Assembly (NCBI GenBank): GCA_963682025.1
Contig: OY821521.1
Location: 123,121,083 to 123,185,082 of the forward strand
Length of the DNA: 64,000 nt
Direction: 5' to 3'
DNA from: Cordilura impudica
Taxonomy: Eukaryota; Arthropoda; Insecta; Diptera; Scathophagidae
Of this stretch, positions 42,919 to 61,800 are shown one piece after another; position 1 is the first letter of the stretch; each line of letters starts with the position of its first letter. The notes under the pieces are model-generated. The model saw only the letters and a program-made list of their open reading frames with translations. It had not been told where the DNA came from and ran no database searches. Both the position numbers and the translations under genes were made by a program.

Positions 42919-45745
42919 AGGGTGGCCCTTCGTTATATGGAGGGAAAAAAAAGTGTTCAAACTGTCGGTCTCACCCCCTAGAAATATGCGAATAGCAAAA
43001 AAACTGAGAAATACAAAGTTTTGGGCCAATCAAAAAACGTTTAGTCGTGGCGCAAAGCGATTGAAAATTTCAAGTGTGTTTATATGGGGAAAATATGACT
43101 TTTTTTTCAGATTTTACGAAAATTTCGTTCTATAATTTAATTTTTCCGACAAGCCGTTGCATAATTCGGGATCAGTATTAAATTATCCTTTCAAAAGGCT
43201 ATAAAACTTCAAAATCGTATGAAACCTCGCCAAGAAATAGCAAATGCCCCAGACCACTTTTGTGCCAAAAAAAACTAGGTCATGAAATTTGATGGCATTT
43301 TTTTCAACATTGAGAAATTGATTAAAGCCATCATTTTTTTTTGGTCTCTATACTTATAAGTGCTCAGATATGAAGTATTGTTTTATTAACACGTTGTTAA
43401 CCTATTGCGCATTGAGACCGAAAATTGGAAATTTTTTTGATAAAATTTTTAAAACTCCTTTTTCAAGTTTGAAAAAATTTTCTTAAACAAAATTTAAAAA
43501 AATTAATATATTACTTTAAGGTTTTATTAAGTACATGTTGCAGATTAACTGTGTGATTTTTTAAGTAAATCCCTCTGCCAGAATTTTTTTGACGAGGATT
43601 TTATTTTTGCGGATTTCGAGAAAACTTGGATTTTTGTGAAATATTCTGTAAATGTACTCTTTCTAAATACTTTGTATCAAAAATTCATCACTTTTCTACT
43701 TTTAAATGTTATATTTTATATTAATAGCCTAGGGTTTCGGAAAAAATAATATGACTCCATTAACCCTTTTGGAATTGGGGTCACATATGACCCCAAGCTA
43801 ATAAAAGACAATTTATGCAAAAAATTCAAATATTTGGTAAGTGCTGTCCAATTTTTAGATGCGGCGCTTAAAATAAAATAACCAAATGTGTAGAAGTTTC
43901 GTTCCGAAAATTTGGGATAAATCCGAGAACGCTAACCCATTATTTGCCAAGGCCAGATTAGGATTTTAAGATATTTTTAAATAAAAATTACCGAAAACGA
44001 GTTTTTCTATTACACTCGATGAAACCACTGTGTAGAACTTAAGAAAAATAATTCGGTTAATTTTTTTTTTTATTTAACCCTTCAGTGCTCCTGAGATCAA
44101 AATTATCCATTGTGATATATCTCTGGTGCAATTATCTGCTTATTGCTCGCGAATATATATTAAAACAACTTTTAACCAATTTTGTTATAAAATTACTTTA
44201 TATAATAAAGTAATAGTCGAATATCTTGCGGTCTCACTCACCAATTTGATGGATATTGATAAAAAACGCCAAAAAAAAAATTTCAGGTCAATCGATGAAG
44301 ATGCCATTACTTATAATGGTTGACATTTTTGATATGTAATAATCGGTCGCTTTATATTATCTTCAATGTCACTTACATCTTTTCAAACTTCTAACATTTT
44401 ATTTCCCAGTTTTAAATAGTTTATTAAATAAAAGTAAATTTCAAATATAATAATTACAAAAGTGAATTTCAAAAAACGTCCTATTTTTGAGACATATGAT
44501 CTAAGTTGTGTTAATTTATATTCGCGAGCAATAAGCAGATAATTGCACCAGAGATATATCACAATGGATAATTTTGATCTCAGGAGCACTGAAGGGTTAT
44601 ATAAACAAAAATTAACCGAATTATTTTTCTTAAATTCTAAATAGTGGTATCAACGAGTTTAATAGAAAAACTCGTTTTCGGTAATTTTTATTTAAAAATA
44701 TCTTAAAATCCAAATCTGGCCTTGGCAAATAATGGGTTAACGTTCTCTGATTTATCCCAAATTTTCAGAACGAAACTTCTACACATTTGGTTATTATATT
44801 TTAAGCGCCGCATCTAAAAATTGGACAGCACTTACCAAAAATTTGAATTTTTTGCATAAATTGTCTTTTATTAGCTTGGGGTCATATGTGACCCCAATTC
44901 CAAAAGGGTTAATGGAGTCATATTATTTTTTTCCGAAACCCTAGGCTATTAAGATAAAATATAACATTTAAAAGTAGAAAAGTGATGAATTTTTGATACA
45001 AAGTATTTAGAAAGAGTACATTTACAGAATATTTCACAAAAATCCAAGTTTTCTCGAAATCTGCAAAAATAAAATCCTTGTCAAAAAAATTCTGGCAGAG
45101 GGATTTACTTAAAAATTCACACAGTTAATCTGCAGCATGTATTTAATAAAACCTTAAAGTAATATATTAATTTTTTCAAATTTTGTTTAAGAAAATTTTT
45201 TCAAACTTGAAAAAGGAGTTTTAAAAATTATATCAAAAAAATTTCCAATTTTCGGTCTCAATGCGCAATAGGTTAACAACGTGGTAATAAAACAATACTT
45301 CATATCTGAGTACTAATAAGTATAGAGACCGAAAAAGAATGATGGCTTTAATCAATTTCTCAAAGTTGAAAAAAATGCAATCAAATTTCATGACCTAGTT
45401 TTTTTTGGCACAAAAGTGGTCTGGGGCATTTGCTATTTCTTGGCGAGGTTTCATACGATTTTGAAGTTTTATAGCCTCTTGAAAGGATAATTTAATACTG
45501 ATCCCGAATTATGTAACAGCTTGTCGGAAAAATTAAATTATAGAACGAAATTTTCGTAAAATCTGAAAAAAAAAGTCATATTTTCCCCATATAAACACAC
45601 TTGAAATTTTCAATAGCTTTGCGCCACGACTAAACGTTTTTTGATTGGCCCAAAACTTTGCATTTCTCAGTTTTTTTGATATTCGCATATTTCTAGGGGG
45701 TGAGACCGACAGTTTGAACACTTTTTTTTTATTAAGGGGCACCCT
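42919..45745. mobile_element. foldback element with about 1.2-kb inverted arms
   Basis: Left arm 42919 to about 44165 and right arm about 44510 to 45745 are imperfect reverse complements along their whole length, with single-base differences and small indels throughout. The ends read AGGGTGGCCCTT and, on the other strand, AGGGTGCCCCTT. The 340-bp centre codes for nothing. Each arm can be read as a short peptide (VSPPRNMRIxKKLRN), but this is the same non-coding DNA seen twice. Inside the arms are smaller palindromes such as GGGGTCACATATGACCCC. The parent superfamily is not recognised and no clear target duplication was found. Confidence 0.8.
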
Positions 45746-46033
45746 AATATACATATAATCATCAATTTCTCCATTTGAAATATGTACTAAAATAACTTGT
45801 TTCTTAAACATAACGGTCTCTGTTTATATTATCACGTAGACTATGTAGCTAACTAGAAATCAATTAGAAAATTAAGAAGTCAGTCGGTAAAAGGCACGTA
45901 TGCTTACAAAATTGTTTTAAAGCGCTCTCGCTTTTAAAATTAATAAATTAATATATTTATGCACAAGGAGTGCTGTTAAAAATTTTGTATTTTATTTAAA
46001 GCCGGCTCATTTTTATATCGTGCCGCAACAGTT
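45746..46033. other. unassigned spacer between foldback and repeat E
   Basis: About 290 bp with no recognised gene or repeat; it joins the foldback element to repeat E copy 2. Confidence 0.4.
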
Positions 46034-46877
46034 GATATTGAATTTTTGCGTGTAATACTTGCATATACATACATATATTAAATAAAAAAATATATATAAT
46101 CAATATCAATATTCTGCCATTTTTATAACATCGCAAAATGTTACAAATACACAATACTGTTGCAAATATCAAAATACTCTAAATAATATACGTATGTATA
46201 TCCTATAGATGTATATCCACAATAACCGCATTTTAGAAATAAATCGGTATATTATTTTATTTGACTATTATATATCAATGTTTTCATAGCATTCTAATTA
46301 ATATATAAAATATAAATACTTTCATAACATTATAATATACATACATATATAAAAGGTCAATGTTTTCTACCAATCCGCTGAAAATTGTTTTCTTCTTATG
46401 CATTTCATTTATATAAAATTTTGAAATAATTTCTTTCGCGGTAAATACAATTTTTTGGTATAACAAAGGCCCAATTCAGACGATGATTTTTGACGACGCG
46501 CTTTTTCTTAATTCTCTTTTGAAGCTGCTACCAAAAACCTATTGTATTCATACGATGATTTTTAGTTTCATGTCTTTTTTTGGAATCTGCTTTAGTTTAT
46601 TTTTCGTATCAAGAAACATATATGAATTAATGTAAATTCAATTTATCTTTTTTATTCAATTCAATTTATTTATTTGTTAAATATTATTTACATTATTTAA
46701 GGAGGGTTACAACTGTATTTTTTTTTGCACAAGACTTAAAAAACCGATGTCAGATTTTTACAGTGGATAGATATGACCACTGTGTATCGTTTTCTTGCAA
46801 AAAGTGAAAATTAAAAATTTTGAGTTGACTCACTTTAGACGTACATGTGCGATATATGTATATACTTACATACATAT
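46034..46877. repeat. dispersed repeat E, copy 2, left part
   Basis: Same orientation and order as copy 1 (32683-33512), with small indels. It is cut at ATAT 46874-46877 by the Sola-like transposon and resumes at 49060-49090, which proves the transposon is younger than this repeat copy. Confidence 0.78.
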
Positions 46878-49059
46878 GGGGGGTTTCATGTCAAGTGCAC
46901 CAACTTTTGAAACTCATGTCTTCAGATCGGGATGAAATTTGCACCAAGGTTAGTCCTATTGGATAGTAGCTTAGACACAATTTTTCAACAAGATCGGTCA
47001 AGATCTCTCTGAGTTACAGGGTATCAAAATTTGACATTTTGGCCAAACAGGTGTTTTTTCTCAACCATGTAACTTATTACCTATTGTTCTTAGAAAATTT
47101 TCTCCCAAATAGTTTAGATTGCTATTTCTTCAATATTTCGGAAAAAATACTTTAAAAAACAAAAAAAATTTTTAGACTTTTTTTTTTGCTAAATCAAAGC
47201 ATTTTTTGCTTTTTTTTCAAAAAGGGCATTTTTTTTTTTTCATAAGAAAGCTTAGGATTTTGCCTTTAAGAGCTTTTTGGTCGCTTAGTGTTTTGTAACT
47301 CAAGACAACGGTTTTTCAATTTTTCACAAATGCACTATTTTGAATTTTTTCCTATTTTTGTGAAAAACTTTACAAATAAAACTTATACTGTAAATTGTTA
47401 AATACCCATTCATTAATCCAGCTTTTTTGTCGCCTTTATTTACTGCGTTTTTTTGTCAATCCTTTCTTGGCGTTACTGGGTTCAGCTGTTGATTTCGCTG
47501 ATGGTTTATTTGTTGCCTTTGGAAAGAAATCGCATTGAATAGAGGCAGAAAACTTTTTAAACTTGAGTCTTCCATCGACAAGCGGTATAAAAGCATGGTA
47601 TTGGGCGGTGCCATCGATTGTTACCGCAGCATCGAATCTGCTCTTCAGTGTTTTCAATGTTTCCTGATGATCCTTTTTGCTACTAAAAACTATCTTAGCT
47701 TCTTTACAATAATTCTTTGCCCATGGAATAAAGCAGTCACATCTAAGATGTGATCTTGATGAGAGCACTGGAGGCAATACTTCGCTGCATTTCTTTTAAG
47801 GTTTGCTCCAATACCATCACATGCTCCTTTACCATGAGCAGTAGGATGAAAATGCCACTCAGCTGGCATTCCAAAATCTTTTTCATGACCCATAAGATTT
47901 GCGAAGCTACTTTCGTTTTTAAAATGTTGACGAGCTCCGTCCGAAACGTAGTATACCTTCTTTACTGTAAATTTAGATTTTAGATATTTTAGTACTCAAA
48001 AACTGCAACGGTATCATGTTTTAAATCGTCGGATATGATTGCCATACTTTTGTGTTCCAGATTTTCATCTTTCATGTAGTAAATAACTACTGTGAATGTA
48101 GTTGCTTGGTCGTTATTGAAGTGGAATGCTTGTATGGCATCCTGAAGACCATATTTATAGTTTTCTGCGAAATCATATGAAATAACGAATTCACCAGACT
48201 TCAAATGTATCTTCAAATCCTTGAAGAATGACCATTGCTCATGGGTTCTCAAGTTTAGCAATCCTGTACACATTTCTTCCACAAAATCATACACATTTAA
48301 AATGATTGTTTTCAATGTGCATTTGTCAGTCTGAATCCAAGAATCAAATTTGACCTCCTCTATATATTCTCGATCTAAAGAGTTCATTAAATTTTCTTTG
48401 ATGAATATGGTTTTCGGGCAATTGGTACATTCACCTAAGTGGCCATAATATATTTCCACCAGATACAAAAACTTGTATCTTAGGCACCTGTTATTTTGAC
48501 AATAAAAATCACATTCAATATTACGTGCGCTCAAAACCACCTATAATTGACAAAAAAAAAAAGCCGCAATGAAAGGGGGTTTAACATATTCTGGGTATTA
48601 CAGTATCGAGGGTATGAAATTTTAGTTAGGTATGTTACATACCTTCGGAAAAGTTAATTTGTCTAGTTTCTCAGTATAAGTTTTATTTGTAAGGTTTTTC
48701 ACAAAAATAGCAGAAAATTAAAAATAGTGCATTTGTGACAAATTGAAAAACCGTTATCTTGAGTTACAAAACATTTATTTTGAAAAAAAAGCAAAAAAAT
48801 GTTTTGATTTAGCAAAAAATTATTGAAGAAATAGCTATCTAAACTATTTGGGAGAAAATTTTCTAAGAACAATGGTAATAAGTTACATGGATGAGAAAAA
48901 ACACCTGTTTTGTCAAATTTTGATCCCCTCTAACTCAGAGAGATCTTGACCGATCTTATTGAAAAATTGTGTCTAAACTACTATCCAATAGGACTAACCT
49001 TGGTGCAAATTTCATCCCGATCGGTTTCAAAAGTTGGTGCACTTGACACGAAACCCCCC
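46878..49059 (-). mobile_element. DNA transposon with long inverted repeats, probably Sola-like, 2,182 bp
   Basis: Both ends begin GGGGGGTTTC and remain inverted repeats for about 400-500 bp (46878 to about 47390, and about 48680 to 49059), with small indels. ATAT at 46874-46877 and 49060-49063 is the 4-bp target duplication; repeat E copy 1 carries the single ATAT empty site near 33479. Four-base duplications and the D-rich transposase described below fit the Sola superfamily as I know it; the assignment is an inference. Confidence 0.8.
47436..48540 (-). pseudogene. Sola-like DDD transposase
   Basis: The minus-strand coding region starts near 48540 and holds a Cys-rich segment (NNRCLRYKFLY, GECTNCPK), then ISYDFAENYKYGLQDAIQ near 48180, a VIYYMKDENLEHKSMAIIS block, VYYVSDGARQHFKNESSFAN near 47950, and EWHFHPTAHGKGACDGIG near 47850. 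The Asp residues in DFAENY, SDGA and CDG are the likely catalytic triad. A Lys/Ser-rich tail ends at 47436. Two lesions break it: a stop and frame change at 47989 right after VFEY, and another frameshift near 47770. ATG position is uncertain. Proteins with this order of motifs are widespread in arthropod genomes, often annotated only as uncharacterised. Confidence 0.7.
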
Positions 49060-49116
49060 ATATATTAAATAACAAAATAATATACCTATATTCATGTATA
49101 TTCATAATAACAGCAG

Positions 49117-50755
49117 AGTATACACATGGCTGGCGTTTTTCCATTATTCTTTTACAACTATGACCATAAGTTTGGCATATTAACTTTTTGTTGTGTTTAC
49201 AAAATAGAGTTACCGAGTTCATCAATGAGTTTTTTTTTTGCTTTCAAAACAGTTCTACATAGATATATAAAATTATTATTCTGCTTTACCTACAAAATAT
49301 CTCATTGCGATTACATATAATTTTTAAAAAGGTTTATAATTACTAAAGCATTCCTACTGACATAAATACAAAATTGCACCTTTTAAATTTTCCATTCAAA
49401 TTTAAGAATCATCAAGAAACATCAATTCTATAAATTGGAATTCAGATTTCCAATTATATATTAGAAAATATCAATTGAATTTCAGAAAATCATATTAAAA
49501 CGTCGGAAATAATTACTTGAAACTTAGAAGACATCAATTTAATTTTTAAAATATAAATTTTATTCTTTAAACACAAATTGAAATTCAGAAAACACCAAAT
49601 ATGTTTACATTTAAAAAATCAACTGAAATAAAAAAAATTGCGATTGAGGAGACATTAAGAGCATTTCAGGATAAGAAAATATTAATTTAAATTCAACGAA
49701 GTCTGGAAAACTTCAAATGATATTTAAGAATTGCTAACATAAAAATTGTTACATAAATAAAGCGCAATTTTATGAGAATGTGATATATATATTATTTTTC
49801 ACAATTTTTTTGGATGAAAATTTTAAGTTTTTCAGAAAATAAAGATAACAAATTAGTTTATATAAAATTTTTGGGATATTTGATTTTTTTGCGTTTGGCA
49901 TCCCTAATTTGAACCAGTGTTCATGATGACTTCAAAATTTGACTTCATGGTAGGTAAGGTAAAACCCATGACATTGAAGTTCGATAATAATTTCCAGGTA
50001 GTAGTATTTGGAGCCAATAAATGAAAATATATTTTATTAACATAATTTAATTCAAAATCAAAAGTTGGTATCACTGTGTTAGATTTTGTATTGTATTGTG
50101 TAAATAGTGAAAACTTCCTTTTAGTATGTAAAAAAAAAAAATTATTTTCCAAATATGGCAACATTTTAACAAAAAAAAATTGAGAGAGCTTTTTTTTTTG
50201 GTTATTATTTTGTTACTCGATCCGACCTATATGGCCGCAATAAAGAATTATTTGGCCAGTTAAAAGAAACTATACAGCAATTTCCAATTAGCACGATTTA
50301 ATGCGTGTAGCCATCGTACACAACCATTACGTTCACAATGGAGGTTAGGGCGAGCTATATAATTTGAAAAAACTTTAACTAAATTAATTAAATAATTATG
50401 TCATATAACCAGAAACGCATGCATATAGGTATATAACCTAAATGCATGCCGATCAGCAACCACGACGACCAAAGAGCAAACACCGAAACATGATTCTTTT
50501 AGCCGAAATAATAGAAAAGACGAAAATGATCTTTTCTCGCTGGAGGGCGAATTACTAATGTGAGAGAGCTCTATATACCAACTCTTGGAATAAACAAAAA
50601 TCCAGATCAAACCAAAAAATCTGAAATAATTTGGTATTAAGTTTAACAAATTGTTTACTTTTTCAAATATTTTGTTTACATTTATTATCAATACTCAAAC
50701 CGAGGTGGAGGGTATCAAAGATTCGGCACAGCCGAATTTAACACTCATACTTGTT
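49117..50755 (-). repeat. dispersed repeat H, copy 2 (inverted relative to copy 1)
   Basis: This is the reverse complement of 17581-19179 along its whole length, from GAGTATACACATGGCTGGCG at the left to the terminal palindrome ATTCGGCACAGCCGAAT (50721-50737) and TACTTGTT at the right. The homology ends at both sides are sharp, as expected for independent copies of one element. Small frames at 49904-50164 and 50401-50691 correspond to open frames in copy 1. The satellite array begins immediately after its end. Confidence 0.78.
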
Positions 50756-52711
50756 TTATTTTGATCCTTTGTAGCTTTTTCCCTGAGAAAAAATTGAGTA
50801 TAGGCGGCATGCCATTAGAATCTACTCCTATGGGGCTTTCACCTGATGTAGACAATACTCATGCAGGGCGGATAGAAATAACCGTTTTGGCCCCTTGCAA
50901 ATAATGCTTAAAAGAAAAATCAGTTTTTTTATTTTGATCTTTTGTAACTTTTATCCTGAGAAACAATTGACTAAAGGCGACATGCCATTAGAATCTACAC
51001 CTATGGGGCTTTCACCTGATATAGACAATCCTCATTCAGGCACCCGCGTTGGCCCCTTGAAATTAATGCTTATAAGAAAAATCTGTTTTTTTAATTTTAT
51101 CCTTTGTAACTTTTCTCCTGTGAAACAATTGGGCATAGGCGGCACGCATTGGAATCTAGTCCTATGGGGCTTTCACCTGATATAGACAACACTCATGCAG
51201 GTCAGCTAGAAATAACCGTTTTGGCCACTTGAAAATAATGCTTATAAGAAAACTCTGTTTTTTTAATTTTATCCTTTTGAACTTTTTTCCTGAGAAACAA
51301 CTAAGGGGTTTCACCTGATATAGACAACACTCATGCAGGGCGGATAGAAATAACCGTCTTGAAAATAATGCTTATAAGAAAAATCTGTTTTGTTTATTTT
51401 GATCCTTTGTAACTTTTTCCCTGAGAAACAATTGAGTATAGGCGGCATGCCACTAGAATCTACTCCTATGGGGCTTTCACCTGATTTAGGCAACACTCAT
51501 GCAGGGCGGACAGAAATAACTGTTTTGGCCCCTTGCAAATAATGCTTATAAGAAATATCTGTTTTTTTTATTTAGATCTTTTTAAACTTTTTGCCTGAGA
51601 AACAGTTGCTGTAGACGGCATGCCATTAGAATCTACTCCTATGGGAATTTCACCTGATATAGACAACACTCATACAGGGCGGATAGAAATAACCGTTTTG
51701 GCCCCTTGCAAATTAAGCTTATAAGAAAAATCAGTTTTTTTAAATTTATCCTTTGTAACTTTTTTCCTGAGAAACAATTGAGTATAGGTTGCATGCCATT
51801 AGAATCTACTCCTATGGGGTTTCACCTGATATAGACAACACTCATTCAGGGCGGGTAGAAATAACCGTCTTGAAAATAATGCTTATAAGAAAAATCTGTT
51901 TTTTTAATTTTATCCTTTGTAACTTTTTTCCTGAGAACAATTGAGCATAGGACGCATGCTATTAGAACCTACTCCTATGGGGCTTTCACCTGATATAGAC
52001 AATCCTCATTCAGGCAACCGCGTTGGCCCCTTGAAAATAATGCTTATAAGAAAAATCTGTTTTTTTAATTTTATCCTTTGTAACTTTTTTCCTGTGAAAC
52101 AATTGGGCATAGGCGGCACGCATTGGAATCTACTCCTATGGGGCTTTCACCTGATATAGACAACACTCATGCAGGTCAGCTAGAAATAACCGTTTTGGCC
52201 ACTTGAAAATAATGCTTATAAGAAAAATCTGTTTTGTTAATTTTGATCCTTTGTAACTTTTTTCTTGAGAAACAATTGAGTATAGGCGGCATGCCATTAG
52301 AATCTACTCTTGTGGGGCTTTCACGTGATATAGACAGCACTAATGCAGGTCAGCTAGAAATAAATGTTTTGGCCCATTGAAAATAATGCTTATAAGAAAA
52401 ATGTGTTTTGTTTATTTTGATCCTTTGTGACTTTTTTTCCTAAGAAACAATTGAGTATAGGCGGTATGCCATTAGAATCTACTCCAGTGCGGCTTTCACC
52501 TGACATAGACAGCACTCATGCAGGGTGGATAGAAATAACCGTTATGGCCCGTTCAAAATAATGCTTATAAGAAAAATCTGTTTTGTTTATTTTGATCCTT
52601 TGTAACTTTTTCCCTGAGAAACAATTGAGTGTAGGCGGCATGTCATTAAAATCTACTCCTATGGGGCTTTCACCTGATATAGACAACACTCATGCAGGGC
52701 CGGTAGAAATA
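50756..52711. repeat. satellite, units of about 160-175 bp, about 12 copies
   Basis: Each unit reads GATCCTTTGTAACTTTTTTC, then CTGAGAAACAATTGAGTATA, GGCGGCATGCCATTAGAATC, CTATGGGGCTTTCACCTGAT and AATAATGCTTATAAGAAAAA. Units differ by point changes and a few internal deletions (one short unit near 51,300). Small frames within it are by-products of the repeat. The array ends inside a unit at 52711, where the trinucleotide tract starts. Confidence 0.92.
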
Positions 52712-58648
<5,937 letters not shown>

Positions 58649-58848
58649 NNNNNNNNNNNNNNNNNNNNNNNNNNNNNNNNNNNNNNNNNNNNNNNNNNNN
58701 NNNNNNNNNNNNNNNNNNNNNNNNNNNNNNNNNNNNNNNNNNNNNNNNNNNNNNNNNNNNNNNNNNNNNNNNNNNNNNNNNNNNNNNNNNNNNNNNNNNN
58801 NNNNNNNNNNNNNNNNNNNNNNNNNNNNNNNNNNNNNNNNNNNNNNNN
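58649..58848. other. assembly gap of exactly 200 N
   Basis: A run of 200 N joins the (ATT)n tract to the (AAATAT)n tract. A round fixed length indicates a scaffolding gap of unknown true size rather than measured missing sequence. Confidence 0.97.
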
Positions 58849-61800
58849 TATTAATAAATATAAATATAAATATAAATATAAAATAAATATAAATATAAAT
58901 ATAAATATAAATATAAATATAAATATAAATAATAAATATAAATATAATATAAATATAAATATAAATATAAATATAAATATAAATATAAATATAAATATAA
59001 TAAAATATAAATATAAATATAAATATAAATATAAATATAAATATAATTATAAATATAAAATAAAATATAAATATAAATATAAATATAAATATAAATATAA
59101 ATATAAATATAATATAAATATAAATATAAAATAAATATAAATATAAATATAAATATAAATATAAATATAAATATAAATATAAATATAAATATAATATAAA
59201 ATAAAAATATAAATATAAATATAAATATAAATATAAATATAAATATAATATAAATATAAATATAAATATAAATATAAATAATATAAATATAAATATAAAT
59301 ATAAATATAAAATATAAATATAAATATAAATATAAATATAAATATAATATAAATATAAATATAAATATAAATATAAATATAAATATATAAATATAAATAT
59401 AAATATAAATATAAATATAAATATAAATATAAATATAAATATAAATATAAATATAATATAAATATAAATATAAATATAAATATAAATATAAATATAAATA
59501 TAAATATAATAAATATAAATATAAATATAAATATAAATTAAATATAAATATAAATATAAATATAAATATAAATATAATATAAATATAAATATAAATATAA
59601 ATATAAATAAATATAAATATAAATATAAATATAAATATAAATATAAATATAAATATAAAATAAAATATAAATATAAATATAAATATAAATATAAATATAA
59701 ATATAAATATAAATAAAATATAATATAAATATAAATATAAATATAAATATAAATATAAATATAAATATAAATATAAATATAAATATAAATATAAATATAA
59801 ATATAAATATAAATATAAATATAAATATAAATATAAATATAAATATAAATATAAATATAAATATTATAAATATAAATATAAATATAAATATAAATATAAA
59901 TATAAATATAAATTAAATATAAATATAAATATAAATATAAATATAAATATAAATATAAATATAAATATAAATATAAAATAAATATAAATATAAATATAAA
60001 TATAAATATAAATATAAATATAAATATAAATATAAATATAAATATAAATATAAATATAAATATAAATATAAATATAAATATAATATAAATATAAATATAA
60101 ATATAAATATAAATATAAATTAAATATAAATATAAATATAAATATAAATATAAATATAAATATAAATATAAATATAATATAAATATAAATATAAATATAA
60201 ATATAAATATAAATATAAATATAAATATAAATATAAATATAAATATAAATATAAATATAATATAAATATAAATATTAATATAAATATAAATATAAATATA
60301 AATAAAATAAAATATAAATATAAATATAAAAAAATATAAATATAAATAATATAAATATAAATATAAATATAAATATAAATATAAATATAAATATAAATAT
60401 AAATATAAATATAAATATAAATATAAATATAAATATAAATATAAATATAAATATAAATATAAATATAAATATAAATATAAATATAAATATAAATATAAAT
60501 ATAAATATAAATATAAATATAAATATAAATATAAATATAAATATAAATATAAATATAAATATAAATATAAATATAAATATAAATATAAATATAAATATAA
60601 ATATAAATATAAATATAAATATAAATATAAATATAAATATAAATATAAATATAAATATAAATATAAATATAAATATAAATATAAATATAAATATAAATAT
60701 AAATATAAATATAAATATAAATATAAATATAAATATAAATATAAATATAAATATAAATATAAATATAAATATAATATAAATATAAATATAAATATAAATA
60801 TAAATATAAATATAAATATAAATATAAATATAAATATAAATATAAATATAAATATAAATATAAATATAAATATAAATATAAATATAATATAAATATAAAT
60901 ATAAATATAAATATAAATATAAATATAAATATAAATATAAATATAAATATAAATATAAATATAAATATAAATATAAATATAAATATAAATATAAATATAA
61001 ATATAAATATAAATATAAATATAAATATAAATATAAATATAAATATAAATATAAATATAAATATAAATATAAATATAAATATAAATATAAATATAAATAT
61101 AAATATAAATATAAATATAAATATAAATATAAATATAAATATAAATATAAATATAAATATAATATAAATATAAATATAAATATAAATATAAATATAAATA
61201 TAAATATAAATATAAATATAAATATAAATATAAATATAAATATAAATATAAATATAAATATAAATATAAATATAAATATAAATATAAATATAAATATAAA
61301 TATAAATATAAATATAAATATAAATATAAATATAAATATAAATATAAATATAAATATAATATAAATATAAATATAAATATAAATATAAATATAAATATAA
61401 ATATAAATATAAATATAAATATAAATATAAATATAAATATAAATATAAATATAAATATAAATATAAATATAAATATAAATATAAATATAAATATAAATAT
61501 AAATATAAATATAAATATAAATATAAATATAAATATAAATATAAATATAAATATAAATATAAATATAAATATAAATATAAATATAAATATAAATATAAAT
61601 ATAAATATAAATATAAATATAAATATAAATATAAATATAAATATAAATATAAATATAAATATAAATATAAATATAAATATAAATATAAATATAAATATAA
61701 ATATAAATATAAATATAAATATAAATATAAATATAAATATAAATATAAATATAAATATAAATATAAATATAAATAAATATAAATATAAATATAAATATAA

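Noticed and set aside
42919..45745. Inverted arms as an assembly or read-through hairpin artefact
   Set aside because: The arms differ at many positions and have a unique centre, unlike an artefactual palindrome.
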